From the NCBI GenBank assembly GCA_034520625.1, contig JAXHNI010000007.1, positions 186,001 to 250,000 of the forward strand: 64,000 nucleotides of DNA. The letters are read 5' to 3'. The notes beneath the pieces were generated by a model that saw only the letters and a list, made by a program, of their open reading frames with translations, made no database searches and was not told the origin of the DNA. A program made the translations under genes and the position numbers. Source of the stretch: JAANXG01 sp034520625. GTDB lineage: Bacteria > Pseudomonadota > Gammaproteobacteria > Arenicellales > JAANXG01. Shown here in pieces: positions 24,444-35,811 of this stretch (position 1 is its first letter; each line of letters opens with the position of its first letter).

Positions 24444-24842
24444 TCAGTGTCTCCAGCCATGGCGCCTGTGCCCCCGGTGGCCGTACTTGTGCCCCCGGTG
24501 GCCGTACTTGTGCCCCCGGTGGCCGTACTTGTGCCCCCGGTGGCTGTATTTGTGCCCATAGTAGCGGCCAGGGTGGCGGTAACCATGTTTGTAGTAATAG
24601 TGGCGCGGACCGTGCCAATGGCGAGGGTATCCACGATAATGGTGCTTGTAATAGTGGCGCCTCGGATAGTGGCCCTTGTAGCCGTAATGCCCGTAGTGGC
24701 CGGACTTGAATCCGAACGACGCCCCGGGTGATCCGAAGTAGAGCCGGTAGCTGTCGGCCTGGGCCGCGCCGCCGATACCGAACAGCAGTGCGGCCGCGGC
24801 GGAAATCAGTGCATGGCGAATTCGTCTCATGGTTATGTTCAT
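24444..24842 (-). CDS. Secreted His/Gly/Tyr-rich repeat protein
   Basis: The product has up to 132 residues (M1 at 24842 or M5 at 24830). A signal peptide (ALISAAAALLFGIGGAAQA) is followed by a mature chain made almost wholly of His, Tyr, Gly, Arg and Lys. It has about four exact GHKYGHR heptads from a 21-nt tandem DNA repeat at the 3' end, and looser HYYKH/RHYYYKH motifs before them. No family is recognised. The composition suggests metal binding (Cu, Ni, Zn) or an envelope or surface polymer. The tandem DNA repeat can change copy number, so length polymorphism is expected. It is isolated: upstream is an intergenic stretch, downstream the YihY-type gene. Confidence 0.75.
   Translation of the reverse strand: MNITMRRIRHALISAAAALLFGIGGAAQADSYRLYFGSPGASFGFKSGHYGHYGYKGHYPRRHYYKHHYRGYPRHWHGPRHYYYKHGYRHPGRYYGHKYSHRGHKYGHRGHKYGHRGHKYGHRGHRRHGWRH
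24468..24552. repeat. 21-nt tandem repeat inside the His-rich gene
   Basis: About four copies of a unit reading GTGCCCCCGGTGGCCGTACT on the plus strand, in frame with the minus-strand gene and encoding GHKYGHR. Copies are nearly identical, so recent expansion is likely. Confidence 0.9.
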
Positions 24843-25144
24843 CAGGGCAGTTGCAGGATAGTGACTTCAGGTAAGATTAGAATCCGCTCCCTGAACCGAA
24901 TCTGAACGCAGGCTGAACGCGCCCGGCCGCCTCCGCCAGAACCAGCCCGCGCGGCCCGACCGGCGAACCGGGCTGAACTCGAACTGGACGGGCGCGGATG
25001 CAAAAACAACCTGTTGAAAGTCCGCCCAGATAAAGGAACAATGCGACACCCTTCGAGCGCGGCAATCCGCTTCCAGTTCGCGCGCGCATTTCATCGACGT
25101 TCAATAACCGGCATTGTCCGCACCGCCGCCGCCAGACGAGCTTC
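24843..25144. other. Intergenic region, no gene seen
   Basis: A 302-nt stretch between the divergent His-rich gene and the MFS gene. Frames here have no start signals or family motifs. It should contain promoters in both directions, but I see no convincing -35/-10 pair. Confidence 0.5.
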
Positions 25145-26420
25145 TTGACTTCCGTGGCACCCAATGACGATTCCGTGAGCCGCTCCCGGGCCTGGGCGGC
25201 GTTCCTGCTGGGAACGCTTTTCTTCGGGTACGCGTTTACGCAGCGCGTGGCGCCCAGCGTCATGACCGGCGAGCTGATGCGGGACCTGGCCGTCGGCGGC
25301 GCGGCCCTGGGCAGCCTGTCGGCCTTCTATTTCTACACCTACGCGGCCATCCAGCTTCCCGTGGGCGTCCTGATCGACCGGTTCGGACCCAGAAAACTGC
25401 TGAGCGCCGCATTGATACTGTGCGCGTTCGCTTCCGCCGGATTCGCCTGGAGCGAATCGGTATTGGGCGCATCCCTCAGCCGCGGCCTGATCGGCGGCAC
25501 GGTGGGATTCGGTTTCGTCGGCACCCTCGCCATCGCCACTTACTGGTTCCCGCCCGCCCGCTTCGGGATGCTGTCGGGCACCGTGCTGGCCGTGGGGATG
25601 GTGGGGGCGATAGCGGGCCAGGCGCCGCTGCGGATCCTGGTGGAGCAGCTCGGCTGGCGGGATACCATGCTCGGCCTGGGCGTCACCGGCGCCGTGCTCG
25701 GCGTGCTGTTGTTCCTGATCGTGCCGAATCGGCCCCGGCGACAAACCGGTCAGGCGGGCGACCGGCACCCGCTGGCGGGGCTGAAGGAAGTGGCCGCCAA
25801 CCCCCAGAGCTGGTTGTGCGCCATCATCGGCTTCGGGCCCACCGGAACCCTGTTGGCATTCTCCGGCCTGTGGGCCGTTCCCTGGTTGAGCTCGGTACGC
25901 GGCTTTCCGGTCTCGGAAGCGGCCGGCATCGCATCAGCGGTATTTCTCGGCTGGGCGGTTGGCGCCCCGCTGCTGGGTTGGGTATCCGATCACATCGGCC
26001 GCCGCAAGCCCGTGATTCTGGCAGGCCTCACCCTGAGCCTGGTGGCCCTGTGCGCCATTCTGTTCGCGGGGATCACCCGCACCTGGGTCCTGATCGCTCT
26101 GTTTTTTCTCAACGGACTCGGCAGCTGCGCCATGGCGGTGTGCTTCGGGGCGGTACGCGAGCTCAACCGGCGGGAAAACAGCGCCACGGCCCTGGGACTC
26201 ATGAACATGTTCGTGGTGGGGTCCGGTGCGGTCCTGCAGCCGCTGATCGGCTGGCTCCTGGATCTCAACTGGACCGGCGACCTGGTCGACGGCGCCCGGG
26301 TATACAACGCCTCGGCGTACGCCGTCGCCTTCACCACCCTGGTCGCCGCCAATGTCCTCGGACTCGTCTGCGGCTTCGGCCTGCGCGAGACTTATTGCAG
26401 GCCGTTGGAGGAGCCCAGTC

Positions 26421-29024
<2,604 letters not shown>

Positions 29025-29060
29025 GGGTATATCCCCTCGGTTTCAATTTCATTAATCCAA

Positions 29061-29088
29061 ATATGGGGCGCCGCACCCGGGAATCAAG
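29061..29088 (-). promoter_or_regulatory. Sigma-32 heat-shock promoter of clpB
   Basis: On the minus strand CTTGAT (29088-29083; consensus CTTGAA) is separated by 14 nt from CCCCATAT (29068-29061; consensus CCCCATNT). The -10 end lies about 37 nt before the clpB start. Spacing and sequence fit an RpoH promoter well. Confidence 0.88.
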
Positions 29089-29470
29089 CGACGACCCGCA
29101 GCCACGTCGTCTTCCGGCGGCGCGGAGCGGGCGCACATGCCCGCCGTATCGCCGCCGGGCATCCGGGTGCTATGCTCGGCGCCGGGCCCTCTCGGGGCAA
29201 TGATCGAGATCAATGGTCGGCCGCTGAAAACCGGCCGGTCGCGGCGGAAACCTGTCGCGCCGCGGTTCGAAGCCGGCGGGCATTCGACCCGGAGAACCCG
29301 GCGCCGGACAGCGCAATACAGCTCTTTTCCACACGGGACATGAGAACCGGCGGCGGTGACTTCACCGGCGGGGGCACGGTTCCAGTAGTACATTTCGCGG
29401 TTTCGCTTGCGCTGGAAGTTGTTTACTATCTCCGTTCAACCATCAAGAAAACTACGGGAGGATATCCGCA
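29089..29470. other. Intergenic region upstream of the ABC transporter operon
   Basis: The roughly 380 nt between the clpB promoter and the substrate-binding protein gene show no frame with family motifs. GGGAGGAT just before 29471 is the ribosome site of the next gene. A promoter for that operon is expected here but I could not define it. Confidence 0.5.
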
Positions 29471-30481
29471 ATGCTTCGAACAATTACAACGTGGGTGACA
29501 GGGCTGGCCGCCGCCCTGGCGTTCTCGGCAGCAACGCTCGCCGCGGAGATCACTGTTTACACCTCGCTCGAAGAGGACGAGGTTGCCCACTACCTTGAAA
29601 TCGCGAAGCAGGACATGCCCGATCTCGAGGTCAATGTGCTCCGTCTTTCCACCGGCGACCTCGGCGCCCGGATCCTGGCGGAAAGCGACAACCCCAGGCA
29701 CGATGTCCTCTGGGGCTGGGCGCTCACCAACATGCTGGACCCGCGAATCCTGGACCTCACCGAGCCCTATGAGGCCGCGGGCATGGACAAGGTGCCGGAG
29801 CAGTTCAGGGATTCCGAGGGCCGCTGGTTTGCACCGCAGGGCTACATGGCGGCGTTCTGTGTCAACAAGCCACGACTCGAGGAGATCGGCGCACCCGTGC
29901 CGACGAGCTGGAACGACCTTCTCGACCCCGCCTACAAGGGCGAGGTGGTGATGCCCAATCCCGTGTCCTCGGGCACCGGCTACCTTCAGATCGCATCCCT
30001 CATCCAGGGAATGGGTGAAGATGAGGGCTGGGAGTTCCTCGAGAAGCTCGATGCCAATATCGGTCAGTACATCAAATCCGGCTCCCGTCCCTGCCGGGTC
30101 GCCCGGGCCGGCGAGTACGCCATCGGCGCCTCGTTTGCGTTCATCGCACTGAAATCCATGGAGGAAGGTTATCCCATCGAGATGGTCATCCCCTCCGAGG
30201 GCGCCGGCTACGAAATGGAAGCCAACGCCCTCATGGCCTCCAGCGACAACAAGGAAGCCGCGAAACAATTCCTCGACTGGACCCTCTCGGAGAACGCCGT
30301 CGCGGCCTACGCTGAGTACAAGGCCTTGGTCTCGGTCAAGGGCGCCCCGATGAGCGAAGCCGCCCTCGCCGCCGGCATGCCCGAAAACGTCGAAGAGATC
30401 CTGTTTCCCATGGACTTCGCGAAATCCGCCCAGGAACGCAGCGACATCCTTGACCGCTGGCGCCGCGACATAGAGCGCTAG
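29471..30481 (+). CDS. ABC transporter periplasmic binding protein (2-aminoethylphosphonate/ferric type)
   Basis: The product has 336 residues. It has a signal peptide (TTWVTGLAAALAFSAATLAA), then EITVYTSLEEDEVAHYLEIAKQ, the start typical of family 1 extracellular binding proteins for Fe(III) and 2-aminoethylphosphonate. ARILAESDNPRHDVLWGWALTNM and PVPTSWNDLLDPAYKGEVVMPNP are shared by both groups. No clear Tyr-Tyr iron-ligand pair is seen where FbpA has one, so an aminophosphonate or similar substrate is favoured (inference). It is the first gene of a three-gene operon. A stem-loop lies just after its stop. Confidence 0.85.
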   Translation: MLRTITTWVTGLAAALAFSAATLAAEITVYTSLEEDEVAHYLEIAKQDMPDLEVNVLRLSTGDLGARILAESDNPRHDVLWGWALTNMLDPRILDLTEPYEAAGMDKVPEQFRDSEGRWFAPQGYMAAFCVNKPRLEEIGAPVPTSWNDLLDPAYKGEVVMPNPVSSGTGYLQIASLIQGMGEDEGWEFLEKLDANIGQYIKSGSRPCRVARAGEYAIGASFAFIALKSMEEGYPIEMVIPSEGAGYEMEANALMASSDNKEAAKQFLDWTLSENAVAAYAEYKALVSVKGAPMSEAALAAGMPENVEEILFPMDFAKSAQERSDILDRWRRDIER

Positions 30482-30508
30482 CCGCCGAGCGGCAATCAGC
30501 TAAGCTTC

Positions 30509-30537
30509 GCCCCGGACCGGACCTTCCGGTCCGGGGC
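30509..30537 (+). terminator. Stem-loop between binding-protein and ATPase genes
   Basis: GCCCCGGACCGGA and TCCGGTCCGGGGC form a perfect 13-bp stem around CCT. No U-tract follows. In ABC operons such hairpins usually act as partial terminators or protect the upstream mRNA, giving more binding protein than membrane components. Confidence 0.75.
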
Positions 30538-30584
30538 AGGCTCTTCGACTCGCAGTTACTCTCATCCACGATGGGACGGGTTTC

Positions 30585-31613
30585 GTGTATCTCCAGATCG
30601 AGCAGATTTCCAAGAACTTCGGCAGCCTCGTCGCCCTGGACAACGTCAACGTCGAAGTAGAGCAGCGTGAGTTCGTATGTCTGCTCGGTCCGAGCGGCTG
30701 CGGCAAGACGACCCTGCTGCGCATCGTATCCGGCCTGGTGGAGTCGGATCAGGGCCGCATCATGCTCGACGGCCGGGATATCCGCCCGGTTCCCGCTACA
30801 CAACGCGGATTCGGCATCGTGTTCCAGTCCTATTCCCTGTTTCCCAACATGACCGTGGCGGAAAACGTCGGCTACGGGCTGCGGATACGCAAGCATTCAC
30901 GGGATCGGATCAGGGCACGGGTCGCCGAGCTGCTCGAAACCGTCGGGCTGCCGGATTCGGGCGGCAAATACCCCCACCAGATTTCCGGCGGCCAGCAGCA
31001 GCGGGTGGCCCTCGCCCGGGCAATTGCCATCGACCCCCGCCTTCTGTTGCTGGACGAGCCTCTGTCCGCGCTGGACGCAAAAGTGCGGCTGTCCCTTCGC
31101 GACGAGGTTCGCAGCCTGCAGCGCCGGCTCGGCATCCCCACGCTCATGGTGACCCATGACCAGGAGGAAGCCATGACCATGGCGGACCGCGTCGTATGCA
31201 TGAACGAAGGCCGGGTCGAGCAGTTCGGCACGCCCGAAGAGCTCTACACCAGGCCCGCCACGCCGTTTGTCGCCACCTTCCTCGGCCGCATGAACGTCCT
31301 GGAGTTCCCGGACGGGGCGCGGCTCGCTGGACGGCCTCTGCGCATCGGAGAGCCGGACCGGGAAGCGTCGCCCGGGATCCGCGCCTACGTGCGCCCGGAA
31401 CATATCGAGCTCCGGGACGCGGAAGCGCCCACCGGCGAGAATCAGTTTCCCGCCTCGATCGGAGACCTGCAGTTCGAGGGAAACATCACCCGCTATCGCG
31501 TCGACGTCGAGGAACACACCCTCCAGGTGGAAGCGCTGGGCTATCCAACCCGCAAGCCCGGCGAGCCGGTCACCGTCCGGATCCCCCCCGAGGCCGTCAG
31601 GATTTTCGACTGA
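30585..31613 (+). CDS. ABC transporter ATP-binding protein (PhnT/PotA-like)
   Basis: The product has 342 residues, started at the GTG at 30585. Walker A LLGPSGCGKTTLLR (about residues 35-48), Q-loop VFQSYSLFPNMTVAENVGYGL, signature ISGGQQQRVALARA, Walker B LLLLDEPLSALDAK and H-loop LMVTHDQEEA are all intact. A C-terminal TOBE-type domain (PGIRAYVRPEHIEL...) follows, as in the PotA/FbpC/PhnT group. It energises the permease encoded 14 nt downstream. Confidence 0.95.
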   Translation: MYLQIEQISKNFGSLVALDNVNVEVEQREFVCLLGPSGCGKTTLLRIVSGLVESDQGRIMLDGRDIRPVPATQRGFGIVFQSYSLFPNMTVAENVGYGLRIRKHSRDRIRARVAELLETVGLPDSGGKYPHQISGGQQQRVALARAIAIDPRLLLLDEPLSALDAKVRLSLRDEVRSLQRRLGIPTLMVTHDQEEAMTMADRVVCMNEGRVEQFGTPEELYTRPATPFVATFLGRMNVLEFPDGARLAGRPLRIGEPDREASPGIRAYVRPEHIELRDAEAPTGENQFPASIGDLQFEGNITRYRVDVEEHTLQVEALGYPTRKPGEPVTVRIPPEAVRIFD

Positions 31614-31626
31614 ACCCGCGGCGGAC

Positions 31627-33336
31627 ATGACCACAAGTCTAATCAAGGCCCTGCCCGCCCGCCTCCAGGACCGCCTGCATTCCGCGCATACCGGCGACCG
31701 CTGGTTGCTGGCCGCCGCCGGGGTGATCACGGCGACCCCGCTGCTGGTGTTCTTCGTTTATCCGCTGTTCGTCGCGTTCGCACGGAGCTTCGTCACCCTG
31801 GACGGCAACGTCAGCCTGGAGAACTACCGGGTTGCCTTTGCCAATCCCTCGTTCTGGAGCGTCACCTGGAACAGCCTGGAGATGTCCCTGGTCACCACCG
31901 CGTGCGCCATGGTACTGGGTTTCACGCTCGCCTATGGCGTCCACCGCACCCGCATGCCCCTGAAGACCGTTTTCACAACGGTCGCGATGCTTCCACTGCT
32001 GGCGCCGTCCCTGGTCCAGGCACTGGGGCTGATTTTCCTGCTCGGCCGCAACGGCATCGTCAACCGGACCTTCGATCTCGGCATCGAGATATACGGCTTC
32101 CCAGGGCTCGTCATTTCCAACACTCTCTATGTGTTTCCCCAGGTTTTCCTGATCATCAGCGCTGCGCTGGCGGTTTCCGACGCCCGCATGGACGAGGCTG
32201 CGGAGGTTCTGGGCGCCCGGCGACTGACCAAGTTCCTGACGGTCACCATACCGAGCGTAAAGTTCGGCCTGGTGAGTGCGGCCTTCCTCGCTTTCACGCT
32301 CACCATTACCGACTTCGGCAACGCCATGGTCATCGGCGCCGACTATTCGGTACTCGCCACCGAAATCTACAACCAGGTGGTAGGACAGATGAATTTCAAC
32401 CTCGGGGCCGTGATCGGCATCGTCCTGCTGATACCGGCGGCCATCGCGTTCTTCATCCAGCGGATGGCCGCCCGCCGGCAGTTCGCGGCGTTGACCGACC
32501 AGTCGGTGCCGTTCGATCCCAAGCGCGACACCCTGGTGGACGGGTTCGTGTTCGTCATCTGCGCACTCGTGGCATTGTCCATCATCGCCGTCGTGGGCAT
32601 CGTCGTATTCGCCAGCTTCGTCAAACTGTGGCCGTACGATATGAGCATGACCCTGCGCAACTACACCATCGACCTGAAGGGCGGTTTTGCCCCGGTGTGG
32701 ACAAGCGTCAAGGTGTCGCTCATCGCGGCCGTACTTGGGGTGGTGCTGGTGGTGACCTTGACCTATGTCACCCAGAGGCTCGACAACCGTTTTACCCGGG
32801 CATTGTACTTTCTGGCGATCCTGCCCGCGGCGGTGCCGGGCATGGTCCTCGGGCTTGCCTATATCTTCGCTTTCAATGATCCCGACTCAATCGTCTACTA
32901 CCTCTACGGATCCGTGGTGCTGCTCGCCATATGTCACTTCTATCACTACCATTCCCAGGGCTTCCTCACCGCCACCACGAGTCTGAAACAGATATCCACG
33001 AGCTTCGAGGAATCCTCCAAGTGCCTCGGCGCCGGCTTCTTCAGCACTTTGCGCCATATCGTGCTGCCGCTCATGCTGCCAACCGTACTCGCAGTGGCCG
33101 TGTTCTTCTTCATGCGCTCAATGGTCAGTCTGGCGGCGGCTATCTTTCTGGTCACACCCAAGGTCGAAGTGGCATCGGTCACCATCATGCGGCTCGACGA
33201 AACCGGACTTCAGGGTCAGGCGGCAGCCTTTGCCACCGCAGTCATAGCTGTGGTGCTCGCCGCCCTGGGGATATTCAAGCTGATCATGATGTTGCTCGGG
33301 GTTCGCACCTCCGGTCTGATCAGCGCCCAGAAGTGA
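31627..33336 (+). CDS. ABC transporter permease, two fused transmembrane domains
   Basis: The product has 569 residues with two binding-protein-dependent permease domains in one chain. Each has its coupling EAA-type loop: MDEAAEVLGARRLTKFLTVTIPSV (about residues 190-213) and FEESSKCLGAGFFSTLRHIVLPLM (about 460-483). This fused form is typical of FbpB/ThiP and of the PhnU2-like permease of putative 2-aminoethylphosphonate transporters. With the preceding ATPase and binding protein it makes a complete importer. No phosphonatase or AEP transaminase gene is adjacent, so the substrate stays open. Confidence 0.93.
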   Translation: MTTSLIKALPARLQDRLHSAHTGDRWLLAAAGVITATPLLVFFVYPLFVAFARSFVTLDGNVSLENYRVAFANPSFWSVTWNSLEMSLVTTACAMVLGFTLAYGVHRTRMPLKTVFTTVAMLPLLAPSLVQALGLIFLLGRNGIVNRTFDLGIEIYGFPGLVISNTLYVFPQVFLIISAALAVSDARMDEAAEVLGARRLTKFLTVTIPSVKFGLVSAAFLAFTLTITDFGNAMVIGADYSVLATEIYNQVVGQMNFNLGAVIGIVLLIPAAIAFFIQRMAARRQFAALTDQSVPFDPKRDTLVDGFVFVICALVALSIIAVVGIVVFASFVKLWPYDMSMTLRNYTIDLKGGFAPVWTSVKVSLIAAVLGVVLVVTLTYVTQRLDNRFTRALYFLAILPAAVPGMVLGLAYIFAFNDPDSIVYYLYGSVVLLAICHFYHYHSQGFLTATTSLKQISTSFEESSKCLGAGFFSTLRHIVLPLMLPTVLAVAVFFFMRSMVSLAAAIFLVTPKVEVASVTIMRLDETGLQGQAAAFATAVIAVVLAALGIFKLIMMLLGVRTSGLISAQK

Positions 33337-33458
33337 CCGCCCGCACCCCGTACCCCGGGAAGGCCCGCCCGCAAGCAGTGCTGCCCCACGGGAGCGATCA
33401 CGGCGCCGATGTCGAGCCCGGCCGGCCGGAATGATCATCCTTAACTAATTGTATTTAT

Positions 33459-33464
33459 TATAAT
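33459..33464 (+). promoter_or_regulatory. Possible -10 element in an A+T-rich patch
   Basis: TATAAT lies in an unusually A+T-rich stretch (33441-33475) directly upstream of the PilZ gene. A good -35 at 16-18 nt is not visible. The base composition and perfect hexamer make a promoter likely. Confidence 0.4.
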
Positions 33465-33553
33465 ATTTTGTTTTGTCGGCCTGAATACACCATATGTCCG
33501 ACCGTTCGTCTATACTGGGTCCAGGTTCCCTGGTTACAACGGACGTGGAAAGC

Positions 33554-34450
33554 ATGCCTGTACGAGAGCCATCTGATCGCCGACAGACCGCCCGCATTCC
33601 CGCAGGCGCGAAACTGCTGCACCGCGCCGTGGGCATGGGCGACTATGCCCTGTGCGACGTGGTGAATATCACCACGTCGGGCATCGAGCTGCTTCTGGAG
33701 CGGCCGCTGCCAACGGGCACAGTGGTGACCATCCTCGTGCCCACCGAGGGCTCTTCCCGGAGCCGCTATCGCGTGATCGGTATCGTGCAGAGGTCGGAGA
33801 GAAGGCGTTCCCGGTGGCTGCATGTTGTCAGGGCGTCACACAAACGGCCCTGGTCGTCCATGTTCATATACGACGTGATATACCAGGCACTGACCGGCGC
33901 CAAGCCATGGCCGGGTGCCGAGTGGTTGTATGTGGAAAATACCGCCGATCCGGGCAACGATACAGACGATCACTACGCTGCCACGGTGCCGCACCTCGAG
34001 CACCCCGATGAGCCCGCCGAATCCGGGGAGGACGAGTCGGCTCCGTGCCGCGCACCGGGCTGGTGCAGCCCGTTCGACGCGTTCAGCGATCCCCTACGCC
34101 GGCTCGTCGCCCGCCAGCAGCGGGTCACCTCCAGACCGGCTGGAACCGTACTCGTCACCCGCGGCTCGCTCGAAGACCATTCCATCTATCTCGTCGAGGG
34201 TACCGTCCGGATCGAGGCATACGACGGCAAACTGTTCGAGGTTGCCGCCGGCACCCGGGACGCGCATTTCCCGATCTCCGTGCTCCGGCCCCATGCCTAT
34301 ACGGTAACCGCTGTATCGAACGTATCAGTCATACTGCTCGACCGCCAGACGATGGACGAGCTGGCCCGGATCGTCGCAAGCCATGGAAGCGTCCCGGGGA
34401 TCGAGGTTTCGGAAGGCGGCCCGCTTCCGGCCGAGCTGGAGGAGGCCTGA
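33554..34450 (+). CDS. PilZ domain plus cyclic-nucleotide-binding-like domain protein
   Basis: The product has 298 residues from the ATG at 33554, chosen for GGAA just upstream; an ATG at 33494 would add 20 residues but has no ribosome site. The N-terminus is a PilZ domain: RRQTARIPAGAKLL (RxxxR-like element) and VNITTSGIELLL (the D/NxSxxG position reads NITTSG). The C-terminal 110 residues (RQQRVTSRPAGTVLVTRGSLEDHSIYLVEGTVRIEAYDGKLFEV) look like a cNMP-binding beta roll. No DNA-binding helix-turn-helix is seen. It probably senses second messengers, and sits next to c-di-GMP turnover genes. Confidence 0.75.
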   Translation: MPVREPSDRRQTARIPAGAKLLHRAVGMGDYALCDVVNITTSGIELLLERPLPTGTVVTILVPTEGSSRSRYRVIGIVQRSERRRSRWLHVVRASHKRPWSSMFIYDVIYQALTGAKPWPGAEWLYVENTADPGNDTDDHYAATVPHLEHPDEPAESGEDESAPCRAPGWCSPFDAFSDPLRRLVARQQRVTSRPAGTVLVTRGSLEDHSIYLVEGTVRIEAYDGKLFEVAAGTRDAHFPISVLRPHAYTVTAVSNVSVILLDRQTMDELARIVASHGSVPGIEVSEGGPLPAELEEA

Positions 34451-34515
34451 CGAGGATACGGCGCTAGTCACGCGCTTGCGCTTGATCGGGGAGGCCACAC
34501 TTCATCCAATCAAGG

Positions 34516-35808
34516 CTACGCCGACTTGCGTTCTAGATACCAGCGCAGGAAATCGTCCGCCGGCAACGGCTCACAGATATAGTAGCCCTGAGCGATGTCG
34601 CAACCCAGCGTCCACAGAACGTTGAGCATCTCGTCATTCACGACTCCCTCCGCGACAGTCCGGAGGCCGAAACTCTTGGCCAGGGATACGGCATGCTCAA
34701 CGATTTTATAGTCCTTACGGCTGGACAGCATGCTCAGGATAAAGGACCGGTCGATTTTCAGCTCATCCGCCGGCAGTTCTTTCAGGTATGCCAGCGACGA
34801 GTAGCCCGTTCCGAAGTCGTCTATCGACACGCCCGCCCCCAACTTGCGAATGCCGGTCAGTATCCGGTGACTTGCTTTCGGATCAACCATGAGGGCGTTC
34901 TCCGTCACTTCCAGCACTATGGCCTTGAGCTCGATATCCCAGATACTCGCGGCGATCTTCAACACATCGATGATCTCGGAATCCCGGATCGCACTCGGCG
35001 TCGTATTCACCGCCACCGTCATATCGGCGGCGGATTCTCTCCATTCGTGCAGTTGCCGGAAAGCCCGCTGGATTGAAAAGTACGTCAGGTCTGTAATCAG
35101 GCCGGACTTTTCCGCCACATCGATGAAGACATCCGGCGGCACCTCGCCCAGCACCGGGTCATGCCACCGGATCAACGCCTCCGCCCCGACGATTCTCCGG
35201 GTTTCGATGTCCATCTGGGGTTGATAGTAAAGTTCCAGTTCTCCGGACTCGAGTGCATCGGACAGCTTTTGCTCGAGATTCCATGACGCAATGAACTGGT
35301 CAGCGGCGTCCTCCCGGTAGAACGTCACATCTTCCTTGTCGGTTCCACCGTCGATCAATGCAATCTCGACACAGCGCAATACCCTGTGGGCATCGAAATT
35401 CTCCCTGCCCTGGATCACGACCCCCATTCGAACCATCAGTGCCTTGTCTTCGTTCAGGATCGACTTGGAGGATTTGTGAATCAGCCGCTGAACCTTCTGT
35501 GCCGCCAGCCGCACGTGCCCCGCATTGCGGAACCCCTTCAGAACCAGAACGAATTTCCTGTCGCTCAATCGAACGACTGAATGACCTTCCTGCGAAAACT
35601 CGCCCAAGCGCAGATGGAAATCATTCAGGGCGACATCGGCATGTACGTGCCCGGACGTTGCGCACACCCGGTCCACGTTGTCCACGAAGATCAGGATGAC
35701 CGCCAGGTCACGGCCGGGCCCGAATGACCGCTCGATCTGTTCGATGACGCGGTCGACGCCGTCAATCGACAGGTTTTCCTGATCCGCCTCTGGCACGGGC
35801 CGGTGCAC
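34516..35808 (-). CDS. EAL-domain c-di-GMP phosphodiesterase with degenerate GGDEF domain
   Basis: The product has 430 residues. The N-terminal 170 residues have a GGDEF fold pattern, but the signature is replaced by RLSDRKF (about 80-86), so no cyclase activity is expected. The EAL domain keeps the catalytic set: E210 in GAEALIRWH, N268 in VAVNTTPSA, the acidic LEVTEN (299-304), D330-D331 in SIDDFGTGYSSL, K351 in LKIDRSF and E386 in VAEGVV. It should therefore hydrolyse c-di-GMP to pGpG. No sensory or membrane region is present. It starts 3 nt after the HD-GYP gene, so the two are co-expressed. Confidence 0.93.
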   Translation of the reverse strand: MHRPVPEADQENLSIDGVDRVIEQIERSFGPGRDLAVILIFVDNVDRVCATSGHVHADVALNDFHLRLGEFSQEGHSVVRLSDRKFVLVLKGFRNAGHVRLAAQKVQRLIHKSSKSILNEDKALMVRMGVVIQGRENFDAHRVLRCVEIALIDGGTDKEDVTFYREDAADQFIASWNLEQKLSDALESGELELYYQPQMDIETRRIVGAEALIRWHDPVLGEVPPDVFIDVAEKSGLITDLTYFSIQRAFRQLHEWRESAADMTVAVNTTPSAIRDSEIIDVLKIAASIWDIELKAIVLEVTENALMVDPKASHRILTGIRKLGAGVSIDDFGTGYSSLAYLKELPADELKIDRSFILSMLSSRKDYKIVEHAVSLAKSFGLRTVAEGVVNDEMLNVLWTLGCDIAQGYYICEPLPADDFLRWYLERKSA

Positions 35809-35811
35809 TGA

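Noticed and set aside
24468..24552. CRISPR or minisatellite outside genes
   Set aside because: The 21-nt repeat is in frame within the His-rich gene and encodes GHKYGHR.
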